From NCBI RefSeq assembly GCF_047948215.1, contig NC_134455.1, forward strand, positions 309,894,147 to 309,958,146: a stretch of DNA of 64,000 nt. The letters are read 5' to 3'. The position numbers were made by a program, and so were the translations under genes. The stretch comes from Lycorma delicatula. Lineage: Eukaryota; Arthropoda; Insecta; Hemiptera; Fulgoridae. Shown here piece after piece: positions 11,401-24,500 of this stretch (its first letter is position 1; each line of letters begins with the position of its first letter). The notes beneath the pieces were generated by a model. It did no database searches, was not told the DNA's origin, and was given only the letters and a program-made list of their open reading frames with translations.

Positions 11401-14400
11401 TTTTTCTGTTCATTAATGTTTAATTCATCTATATTAACAAGAACATTACCTTTTAGGTCTCATATTCTAAGTAATCTTAAATTAGTATCACTATTTAAAA
11501 TGTTTGCTGAACAATCATCATACTTCCAAGATATTTATTTTACTTTAAGAATGCAAGCAATGAATTCAGTACTTGATGTACTGAGATCCCCTTCATTAAT
11601 ACCCTTGATGTATCTTTTTGAAGATATTTATATCTTGTACTCTAAACACCAAGCAAGGTGAGTGAGTCTTGAATTTAAACCATGAATTGTGAAAGTGTTA
11701 TGAAAACCTAAATTATATTAATTTATTCATATTTAAAATCTAAAAATTACTTTGAAAAATATATTTACTCCCTTTTAAATAAAGATTGCCCACAACCTAT
11801 TACAAATATGAAAGATGACCTTGCGTGCACTCTAAAATTCTCTTAACACTGTTTGAATTATGAGAGATTTTTCCAATATGCTCAATGTTCTTTTAACATA
11901 ATGACATAAAACCAGTAACTAGAATATGAAATTAAATTAAAGTTTGACCAGACTAATGGTGCAACTTTGCATTGAAAATTTAAACAGTTAAAAAGATTTT
12001 AAGGTCATCAAACAGAATTATTATTTTTAAGCCAGTGTGAACTAAATTTATAAAATAAATATATTTTATTTTTATTTTCAAGAGATGCTTAAATGTATGC
12101 ATGATATTCTTAATCAGAAAATCAATTATTACTGTTACAATTTTGGTCCACCTATATATTAGAACATTTACTGCATAGATCAAAAAGAGTATTCTGCTTA
12201 AAATCTCTACCTGCCAATTTACTACAGAGATGTTACGAGTTTGTGTATTTATATGTAGACATGTCCAAAAAGAAAATATTTTAACAAATTATGATATTAA
12301 AACTAAAACATTACCTTAATTTACTTAGTGGTTGGATAGTTTTTTTTAAAGACTCATTCATTTGATTTATTTGATGCTGTTTTCCATTCCTCAATCTCAA
12401 CATAATTACTTCATCCTAAAATCCTTAGTTATCATTCCAATTTTTGTCTTTCTAACAAATATCACCCTCTTAATATCCCTCTGTTACTATATTATCTGTA
12501 CCTGGAGTCTAAATATAAGGCCAAAAACCTTGGGTCTTTATGCAACATTCTCCCACAAATTTCTTCTCCCCCCTTTTCACATTAAGACTTCATTTTATAC
12601 TTTATCAAACCACCTAATTTTCAAAATCTCCTTGTAACACCACATGTAAAGGCTTTTGTTCTTTCCCTTTATGCTCTTCTTATATTTTTAATTTTGTTGA
12701 CTTAAAGTACTACAGTTTACGTAGTATTTTTAAGAATACCTTTTTAATATTTGTATACGTATTTGATACTAGCAGATTTATTTTCTGCAAAAAAGCTCTT
12801 GATAGTATTCTTTTGACCTTTACCTTAGCATAGATTATAATTGTATCTATAGAGATAGATACAGTTATAATCTACGCATCAAAATTACTACATCCAAAAT
12901 ACATGTCTTTCTAATTTAAAAAAATAAAAAATAAAAATAGTACCACTAATTATTCCAGCTGGAACCACTGTGCAAGAATATTAATAACAACTAAAACAAC
13001 AACGGTATTAGAACTCCAGAATAGCTGCCCAAATTTTCTCAAAATAGGAATCAAAATAATTCATCTCAGTTTAATTAGCAACATTAGGTATATGGCCAAT
13101 TTAAAAATTCCAGTCAATGCTAGTCAATGAAAAACAAATATTTTTGATATTTATAGAGTAGGTTATGAAATGATAAGGTAGAAAAGACGATTTAAAAAGT
13201 ATAATTTTGTAGGAAAGTGGAAAAGATTGTTCACTGATAGAGAGAAAACTGGATATAGTAACACTGTTGAAGATAAATGCTGAATTGAAAAAAAAAGAAA
13301 AGCAGGAAAACACTTGAAGGTATAAAAACTGAAAAAAAGGAGTTAGAGAGGAATGTAATGCAATAGTAAGGTATAATATGTCTGTGCATCAATCTAAATC
13401 AGCAAAAGAGGGAAATTAAAAAAAGGTGATAGCAGCAGGGAGAAAATCCAGAAGGATAAATAATAAGATTAAGTGAAGGAAAATGAACTGATAAAATAAT
13501 AGGGTAAAACAAGCAATAAAGGACAAAGTTAATGGGTATGGGTATGTTATGTTAACAACAAAGACAAAAGAGGGAAGAGAAGCGTATAGAATAAATAAGA
13601 AGGAAACTTAAAAGAAGAGAAAAAGATATGTTAATGATGAGAAGAATCATAGTGGAGAAAGACAATAGTGATATAAATTGGAAGTCTGATCTGAAATTGG
13701 ACTGTACCCCAGAAAAAAGTAAGAAGGTGATTTGCAAGACATATTATACTCCAGTACTTACTTAGCAGAGATTTAGGTTGTAAAAATTAACGGAGATCAG
13801 TAGAATTCAGTTTTGCAAAATCAATTACTCGAGGAATAGTAAGAGAATTATTAGGATGGTCATGTCAATTATTAAAGGGAACAGAGGTATGGTGAGGGAA
13901 GAACCGTTGCAGCAGAAAATAAAAAGATCAAGTATGAGATATTACTGTGATGTAAAGAGAATGAAATCTAGAATAACATACAAGACGGAAGTGTCAGAAA
14001 AGAGGTAGAGGAGGGATGGTTGAAGAGTTTGTAAAGAAGAGGAGGAGAAGAGTGTAATAAAATAAGAGTGTAAAATGTCATGGGGCAGAGATGGTGTTAG
14101 AATAAGAAAATATGAAGAAATTAGTGTTTCAAGCAAATTTTCAAGTTACTGGAAATGGTAAGACATAGGCAATGCTGCTGATGATGGTTTTTTTCTAGGG
14201 TTAGTAAACAATAAACATGCAGAATGAAACAAAAATGGTACAAAATTGTATAGATGAAATGTATATAGATATATCACTTGACCTAGTTACTCACACAGAG
14301 CTTGTCTTGTCAGTTCCATCATCAATTGATGTACTGTTTTAGTGAATTTTTTTATTTATGTAAACATCAAGACATGAGACCATAAGTGGGTCAGAGAGAA

Positions 14401-17400
14401 AACATATTGATAACAAAAATGATTTGTAATCTATACTGTGGTTAATAATGTGCTCCTACCAATGCAGTCGTAAAGTCATGATGATCTACTGTGTTGTTTA
14501 AATGAGTATTAATGTTTAAATAGTAATTGAAATCAAGTAAATCACTTAAATTATAATTTATAGTCTTAGTTAATATTTTCAACACTTCAGCAGTCACACT
14601 TTTGTTTCACATGGCAGTAATCACACACCAAACTTATTGTCTTTCAATGAGTTAAATTTCCTTTTAATTTACATTAAATAAAGACTAACTCCCATAATTT
14701 ATACTTGTTATCTATAATAATATTATCTTTTATATAATTTATTGGTATTGATTTAATATTTTAAATGTCAGATATACTGATTAAAACAAAAGCTAAATGA
14801 AAAAAGTATTTTTTGAACACGTTAATAACATATATAATATGATTAATGTGTTAATTTACAAAATGTAATAAACTAATAAAAAAAAAAAACCAAAATTGAC
14901 ATCATTCATTCAAATGTAAAATATTAAATGTTTTTGAAATATATTACTTTTTATAAAACATAAGAAATTTCAATAAACAATTTAAATTACAAATAATAAA
15001 GTACCTTGTTATCTCTCGTAAATAATAGGTCTGATGATGTCAGAAATAGGTGTCTGAGCCATTCATCTTACCCTTATATTTACTTTACACTTTTAAATAA
15101 CTAATACTTAAAATGAACAATACAACTAAGATAAAATGCAGATTGAAATGAAATTAAAAGAAAAAAATACTATTTATAAACTAAGTTTATAAAGATGTGT
15201 AAGGTACTAAAAAATACCACCTAATTGCTTTGTAGTCCTGTTGGACTTTAAGCCCGTAAATGCAAATTATAGAAACATATTTGTGGGCAGATATAAATGT
15301 CTTCTATTACAGATATATGCTGAGTACAATAATACTGACAGATAAACAACACTAACAAGATAAAAAGCAAAATCAAGCCATTACTTATTGTCCAAATTGA
15401 ATACCCAAGTGTGATTACAGAAAAGTTATATTATCAGTGAATCTGGATATTTGTTTAACTTCTTTCACTTGTTTAAAGATGTTCACAGATTGTAACTGTG
15501 TACCATTATCATCACCAACTGAATTGCCAGATTTAAAAGGCTTATCTGATACATTTGATGCTGATCTATCCACTTCTTTTTATGGAAATGTAAAAGCTGG
15601 AGCTTGTCCGATAGACTGTTCTGCTAAATTTTACATGTTTCTTTTAGTTTGTTGCTTTCTCAAATTTACTATTGCTACAGGCCGTACATCAAACTTCCTT
15701 GTATCTGTTCGGTAAGTTAAATTTTAAGTTTAATTTCTGAAAAAAAAAAAAAAAATATGTAGTTTGGTTATATATTTATGTTATTTAATTTTTTAATAGT
15801 AGGGAAGTCTTATTTTATTGTTTCATGTTCCAGATTTAAAAAAAATTAAAGATGAAATAGATTTTGTTTTATTAAATTGCCTGTGTGTATGTATACAAAC
15901 TTTATAAGTAAATAAATTAATATTTCTAAAATCAAGACAGCTAATAATTTATATCATTATTATTATTATTATTATTTTTGTTATTTAACAACAGTACTAT
16001 TTTGATATTAATAATTTTTTTATGACAAACTTAAACTAGCTTAAAGTATAATATTTAATTAAATAATATCATATATTAACTTTTTCTTATGGTATAAATA
16101 TCTTCAGTAACATTAGAGTGCATAACAAAACATAAAGTCTCTCTTTGTAACCCCTTATCTTATCAGGAGACGTAAAAAAGTGAGATTTATCATCTTAAAG
16201 ATTTTTCTTTCCTTAATTAATTAATGTTTAATGCCCGAAGATAATAGAAATATATCAGTCCACTATCCAGCTGTTAATAAAAAAAAAGTATCCTGTTTAT
16301 ACTCTATTTTCACATAAGCCAATTTTGAGATCACATAAATCATGAGATTTAAGACAAAAAATATTTTTCTTCCAAAAATCTTTTCTTGTATTCTTTTTAA
16401 GTTCTGAAGTCAGTAATTTGATAAGTTGTTAAATTAAGCTGACTTAATACCAATACTTTATTGCTGTTGTATAAGAAGTTTAAGGACTTCATATCTTTTT
16501 TCCAAAGTCAATATAAAATATTGGATGTAATGAAAATTATTCTCAAATTATCGTATGTTTTTGCAATGTGTTAATTTAAAATTAAGTTTAGAAATAACAG
16601 TTATTTAGATTTGTTGTATATAATAATAAGAAATATGTCGCTGTGTGGATCAGGAGTTGTAAAACCAGCCAGAATATCAGGCAGTTATGTACCCACTAGC
16701 CACTTCTAAAAATTTGTAAAGGTTTCTTATCACTTCCCACAAATTCAGAACAGATTTGCAGAAAAATACCTCATGTAATAAAATTTTGTCCAGTTTTTAA
16801 ACTTCATAACCACAAGAAAGAGCTGTACTGAAATGGTTAAAGAAATAAAACCTCAAAAGCAAAAGGAAATATTTTAATTAAAACCTAATACTAAATGATT
16901 ATTTTGGTTGTTAAGCAATCATCATTAGTAGATACCAAAAGTAAATAATAAATACTAAATAAATAGTATATAATAAAGTAAAATAGGAAATACTAGAGGT
17001 TATCACTAAAGTAAAGACCGTTTCATTATAAAAAAAATTATTCAGAAAACTTTATAAATATTTTTTATTTCTCCTTAACTACATACCTTATACTATTTTT
17101 CTATATAATCGCCACATGAATTAAGACATTTATCGTAGTTATATACCAGCTTCAATATACCCTCGTCGTATTCTTCTGACGTGAGTCCATTTAGATACTG
17201 ATTAACAGCATTCTTAAGTTCATTGTCACCCGCGAATTACTTACGACTAAAAATTTGTTCAATTTCCCAAACAATTGGTAATCAGAAGCTAAGACCGGAC
17301 TATATGCTGGCCGACCGTAAATTTCCCATCCAAATGTTCTAAGTAAATCACGTGTTTGATCCTCAACATGTGGACGTGCATTATCGTGCAGCAGGACGAC

Positions 17401-20400
17401 GCCGTCGTTCAGCCGTCCACGTCGCCAATTTTAAATGGCGCGCCGTAATTTACGTAAAGTTTCTAAGTGGGCTTCTGAATTTATAATCGTTCCATGTGGC
17501 ATGAAATCGATCAGCGTATGCCAAACCGATCCCAAAAGACTGTGGCCATCAGTTTGCGTCCAATTGGCTGTGGCTTGACCTTTGTCGGTCGGGTTGGTGA
17601 TTGAGAATGTGGCCATTCACCTGACTGCCGTTTTCTCTCTGGCGTGTAATACAAAATCCATGTTTCATTGCCGATAACAATTGAATTAAGGAACTCATCG
17701 CCTTTTTCTGTGAAGTGCATCAAAAATTCCAAAGCAGATCCCATTTGGATTTTTTTATGACGTTCAGTTAAGACGTGCGGCAGCCGACGTGCACAAGCCT
17801 TCCTGAGGACTAAATGGTGATGTACATGCGACCGACAACAGCCCTTGAAACATCAGAAAAAGAAGGGCCAGTTCGGAAATCGTTGAGCGACGATCTATTC
17901 TGATTTCATCGTAGACGCGTTTCAACAAGTCCTCGGTGATTATGAACGGCCTTCCCAAACGTTCTTCATCATTCGCATTAATTCCGTTACTTCTAATTTA
18001 ATTCTGGTTATTTCATACCATTCGGATATTTCTTTCATTCATTACATTATCACCGTACACAGGAACCAGCTGCCTATAAATTTCAGCTGGCGTAAAGTTT
18101 TGATGGTTTAAAAAGCGTATGACTCCACGTATTTCACAGTCGGCGGCAACATCGATTTTCCTACTCATTTTATAATGTAATAACTCACACGTAATCAAAG
18201 ATATTACAACGTGACAACTTACAGAGAGCAATGCAGTGTGTACATTACTAGCGTGCCTATGAACTACACAGGTTCGCCAACTTTAAGGAGAAAATTTTCC
18301 AGCTGGCTTTACTTTAGAGATATCCCTTGTAGTACATAATAAAGTAAATTAACAAAAAAAAATAATAATACACATTAATAAAATGATAAACAAAACTATA
18401 AAACCCCCAGAAAAAAGTACTTTAACAATGTTTTTAGAGTAAACATAAAAAATAAAAAAGCTATTGTATTTTTAGGCAGCCTTAATTGAAACCTTAATGT
18501 TAACTTAAGGACACTTTACCGATGAAACCTTCAACTCATACATTCAAAAATTCATTGCCCGGACTGAGATTAGACATCTTCTCTGAGTTGGAAGTTTGCC
18601 CAGTTTCCCACACACCTCATGAGTACTTTATCATCCCCATCTAACAAGACAGTTAAGGTAGAAGAACTATAGATCCCAATTTTCAGAAATATAAAATAAA
18701 AAGTTTCATCATTTACTCATCAGAAAAATTAAAATCTTCATTATTTTTTTTTACTAGGTGTGTAGAAGAGAAAGACAAGACAGTTGCAATCGCTCTTAGT
18801 ATGACAGTTGTAAGTCTTCTGGCATTTATACCTTCACCAATTCTATTTGGCTACATAATGGGTAAGTTTGTATTTCCAAATAAAGCTTTTTAGTACAATT
18901 ATATAACGATATTCTAAGTTTCTTTTTATTTAATAATTTTTTTTATTTTTAAATAAATAGATTCTCATACAAAGTTGTATTAAAAGTTCCGTAAAAATAA
19001 CTGTACTGTATGATATTATCTGCAAAACACCAGTAAAGTAAAATCAGAAAAGTTCCTTATGGCTACTATAAGTAGTACTGGGAATATACTTCAAAGAATA
19101 TGTTTCAAATTGAAAAATATAGAATTTAAACATTTATTTTTTTATTTGCAAGTTTAATGCCTAATTCATTCATAACATTTTTTTTTAAATTTTCAGTCCC
19201 ATGAAAAAGAAACAGTATGATTAGGGGAAACAACCCTTAACAAGAGATGAAACCATATGTAATAATAAACTGGTTTTTATTAATCTTTGAAATTATACAA
19301 TACATTACGAAAATTAGTTTTACTATATGGTGACATTTATTAGAGGTTTGAAAATACATGTTAATACTTCTTAAAAAGTTGGAAAACACATGAAAATAAT
19401 ATAGTTTCCTTATTTGAACAAGACATAAGACTCTAATTACATACAAGTAAACAACACTTAACGTCACAGGAAGAAGCACTTTTAAAATTGAAGTATTTAA
19501 AGTGAAAAGATCATATTTAATAAATTTGTTCCTTAAGACAGAAAAATCAATTACCATTGCTTAGCATTAACATTGGAAAACAGTAGTTGATTGAACTTGA
19601 AATTAAAAGAAATAAATTAGTTTTAAATCCTGGATGAAATGCTGATATGCAAATTCACAGTTTAGTATCTTTATGACGCTATATATTTCAGAAAGTTAGC
19701 ATTCTTTAAAAAAAAAAATAAAGAAAATATGAAACACAGTAATTATAATGAAATGGACTGGTTCATTTTTAATGTTATCAAAAACACAAAAAAAAAACAT
19801 TACGCAGAGATTTAAGTTGCAATTTCGTCTGTTTATTTATATTCATTACTAATTAATTGGTGCCGCTTTAAAACAAAAATATTTGCTTCCCTTCCATGCA
19901 AAAATTTAGAAGTTACTGCAATATTTTGTCATTTGAAAAATAGATCATTTTAATAAATAAGTTAACTGTTTCCATTAGTTCTCGCTGGCCAAAAAATATT
20001 ATACAGTTTTTTGGATGTATAAATATATCTCATTACGTTTCATTCATCATTTATTTATTTCTTAATACTATTTTGACACTCTTTATCTTTATAAGAATGA
20101 TAAATCAGGAGTCTTGAAAAATGATTACAGACACTTATTAAACTTCAGTTTGACATTAATAAGTACTATTCAAAAGCTTCAGGAAAATTTATTTAGCTAA
20201 GAAAACTGAACCATTATTATTTAAATAATACTCGCTCATAAAATATGAAATGAATGATTTTCTTCCAAAACAGCAGAAAGTGGAAAAATCGTAGTAGTTT
20301 AGAAAACATTTTTAGAAAATGAATTTAGACAAGTAATCTTGTCTCATTTGCAGAACTACTTAAAACTTTGTGTGTTTCTAACTATTGCGTTTAAAAATAG

Positions 20401-21559
20401 CTTGAACAGTCCACTGCAAGAATGATGGTTTCATAAAAATATGTTTGGTCAGAAAATTTGGTTTAAGAATTCGGGAACTCATCGACATGAATATAATTTT
20501 ATTGAAAATCTCTCTTTACAAATTTATGAAATTAAAACTGTTTAAAATAATTAATTTATTGTACAGAATGTGCCGGGTCGTATTCGACGAACTTCAGGAA
20601 CTGATTCAGGACACCAAAATGAGCAAAAAATGTCATGTCGATATAAGTCCAATTTTGCTTTTTTTCCCTTCTGAACGTTATTTTGTGATTTTCAACAAAA
20701 AAAAAATATTTCTCAGGAACGGGTAAACCTATTTAATTAAACCTGACATATCTAAGACGGCTTGTTCTACCAAATAAAAAATTTTGAAAATGTTCTCTTC
20801 AAAAATTTCATAATGGCCGCCATCTTAATTTTTTAATCTTTAATATCTTTGTAATTATTTCTTTGATCAAAATTTTACTTATAAAAAATATTATTATGCA
20901 TTTTATTTTGAACAAAATGACACCTCATTTGCAAAAATCCGTTGACAAACAATCGAATTATTGCAGGCAATTAACGCGGCACTACGCTTGCTCACCATAG
21001 CGCAAGTTGATAATATTTATGTTTTTATTTCCTCCACTAAATGTAATAAAAATTATTAATAATAAACAATGATAGTAAATTAATACTAAAAATTATCACC
21101 TTGCATTACGGTGCGAAAGCGTACTGCCGGATTAATTGTCTGCAATAACTCGATTTTTTGTCAACTGATTTTTACAAATGAGGTGTCATTTTGTTCAAAA
21201 TAAAGTGCTTAATAAATTTTGTAATAAGTAAAAGTTTGATCAAACAAATAATTACGAAGATATTGAGAATTAAAAAATTAAGACGGCCGCGATTTTGAAA
21301 TTTTTGAAGGTGACGTTTTCAATTTTTTTTTTGTGGCAAGACACTACTCTTAGATTTGACAAATTTAATAAAAGTAGTTTTACCAGTTCCTGAGAAATAA
21401 TTTTTTTTGTTGAAAATCACAAAATGGTGTCCAGAAGGAAAACAAAGCAAAATAGGATTTATGTCAACATGAACTTTTTTTCTCATTTTGGTGTCCTGAA
21501 TCAGTTCCTGAAGTTTATCGAATACGTCCCGGAACACTCCGTATAAACGCGCGCGCGCG

Positions 21560-21596
<37 letters not shown>

Positions 21597-24500
21597 GATT
21601 CTTAAAAAAAACTATTTCAAGAATAAAAGCCCTGCTTATGTAAAACCTTTCAAACTTTTTCATTACTAACATTGAACTCAAAGGCCAGCTTTCTAGTATT
21701 TTGTTCAGGATGGTTAAATATTTCTTTAACACAATCTTCTCGAATTCGGTTATACATATTGAACGTTGTCGTCCTGATTTACCACGTTTTTCAGAGTTTA
21801 AGCTACCTGTGTTTGAGCCGTCTATGAATGGTTGAAAACATTGCATGAGAAGGTAATACTCGGTTGGGAAAGTGTTCCTGATACAGCCGTTTTGCCTCAC
21901 GGTTGTACAAGTTGAGAGACTGTATATTAAATTCATATCAGCCATTTCTAAGTTAGTATTAATATGATTCACACTATCTGCCATGGTGAATAAAATAATG
22001 TTAAAAAAATAACTAATTAACTTGTATAGCGCAGATTAATTTATTCACCTGGTCAATAGCAAAAACAAGCTTTGTATTAATGTTTATTTACAAAAATGAC
22101 TAGTTAATTACATCTGTTTTAATGCAAATTATTTTTCAATATTAATATTATTTATTATTATTATATTTTCATGATTTCAATAATATTTTATTTTATTGTG
22201 ATATTTTAAATATTATTAATTATAATCTATTACATAACATTAATAAAATTATTCCAGTTGAGATACTATCAAGTTATTTAATTTTTTTCGGGAGGAATTG
22301 AAAACTGGTTTTTAATCTAGCGACTCCAAGAATTTTTACCATAAACCTGGATTTCAATAAATAAGGTGTAATTTTCTTTGTCATAAAACGGTTAACAGTT
22401 TTTGTAATAACATAACATTTAAATAAACCAGTGGTTGCAAAAATATTAACAATTAAAATATTTACATGGTTGTCATTTTAGATTGAGAGATCAGGTTCAT
22501 TATTTTTATCCAAGTAAACCTTTAGGTACCCTTAGCAGTATAAAGAATTTCACTTCGATACGATTAACCATTCCTGACAAATAAATTTTTATGTTAAAAA
22601 TACAAAGTGCCGGACAGCCATAAACTAAGCGTTTCCGGATATTGCCTTGCGTTTCTGGACAATTTTTTTCTTTATTTTGATGCGGGGGATCATCCCCTGA
22701 ATTCTTGAACTGTTTATAAACATTCTGTATGAAACGGTATTTCTAAAATGGTGGGCTGGCTGGGTATACTTTTTCGGATTCAACTTGTAAAACTAAACAA
22801 AAAATATCCTTGGGAAAAATGACAATTTCTCCTTCGTTCTCCTGCTGTCCGCCATTTTGTTATTTTTCGTATAAAATTTTATATCTCAAGTTGGGATAGA
22901 GAAATCACATTAATATTTGGTAAGCGTCTTCATAATAAAGTTTTAAAATTAGCAAAAAGTCAGGACTTAAAAAATGAAAATTACAAAATTGCGGCCATGT
23001 TTATTTATCAATCAGTTATATCTCCATAAATATTAGTTTTATCGAAATTGTTGTTATTTACTAAAATATTAAGCCTTTTATTTTAAACAAAATTACATTT
23101 TATTTTTGAAAGTCGGTCAAGCCTAGTTATAGCAGAAAATTGATGTAATTATGTGCCTGTTTTCATGTCCTCCACTTTAAGTTCAATTCGATGAAATATT
23201 AATTATTTTTATTTATCATTAATTCTTGTATTGTAAATTAGTATCAAATTAAATAATAATTTTCCCATAATAATAAACCTAATAATTGTGACACAAAATT
23301 ACAACAGCAATTTTCTCCTGTAACTCGACTATTTGTTAACTGATTTAAAAAACTAAAAATCATTTTGTTCAAAATAAAAGGCTTAATATTTTAGTAAATA
23401 ACAACAATTTCGATAAAACTAATATTTATGGAGATATAACTGATTGATAAATAAACATGGCCGCAATTTTGTAATTTTCATTTTTTAAGTCCTCATTTTT
23501 TGCTAATTTTAAAACTTTATTACCAAGACTCTTACCAAATATTAATGTGATTCGTTTATCCGAACTTGAGATATAAGTTATTATATAAAAATAACAAAAT
23601 GGCGGACAGGGAAGAACGAAGGAGAAATTACCATTTTCCTAAAGATATTTTTTGTTTAGTTTTACAAGTAGAATCGGAAAAAGTATAGTCAGCCCACCAT
23701 TTTAGAAACACTGTGTATATATAATTATAAATAACATTAAAAAAAAAAACTTTAATAAAAAACTAATTATGAATGTAATACACTAAAAATATATATGATA
23801 ACAAATATTTACATAAAAACTGCACGTGTAAATAAAATAGTATAATGAAATAATGGTTAAGAATAGAATTAGGCTTAGATAAGATAAACAAAATTGCAAT
23901 GATTACAAATGCATAAACTTTCACAATAAGAGTTTAATTTTCCAATTAATATATTCATTAACTTATATATCATTAATTGTTCTAAAAATCTTTTATTCTT
24001 TTTATTTATTTATTTTGTTTGATTTCTTAAACAATATATCTGTGTGTTTATTTTTTGTGTCATGCAATATGCATGGATCATATGAAAAATAAAAAATATC
24101 TGGTCAGTTGAAAATGAAATATAATGAACAATTTTCTGCTGAAATGCAATAAAATTAAAGTAAATAAAAAAAAAGTCTTGCTTTGCTACTTAATTATGCC
24201 ACTAATTATATTCAGTGAGCACTTGATCTGCATGAATTCTTAATAAACTAAAATTAATTAGCCTTTTATCAAATTTTATCTCAATTTTTATCCATCACTT
24301 TTTAATTCAAAAATGTTTCCCTTTCTTTTTATTAACTAACTTTTTTTCTATGAGATAAAGAGTAAAAGAAAGCGTGAAAACTTGAAAAGTTAAAAAAAAT
24401 TGACTTTAATTTAAAGGTGAATGCCATAAAAATTTTACTTTTGTCTAAACTAGCTTTTGTTCGTTGTTAAGCTTCATCAGATACTCTGAAAAACTTCAAT

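Noticed and set aside
12362..12637. 91-codon hydrophobic frame resembling a membrane protein
   Set aside because: Antisense to a LINE C-terminal fragment that aligns with the preserved copy at 59.5-62.1 kb.
20445..20726. 93-codon + strand frame
   Set aside because: Made of foldback element 1 arm sequence; the opposite arm encodes a similar string by symmetry, not by selection.
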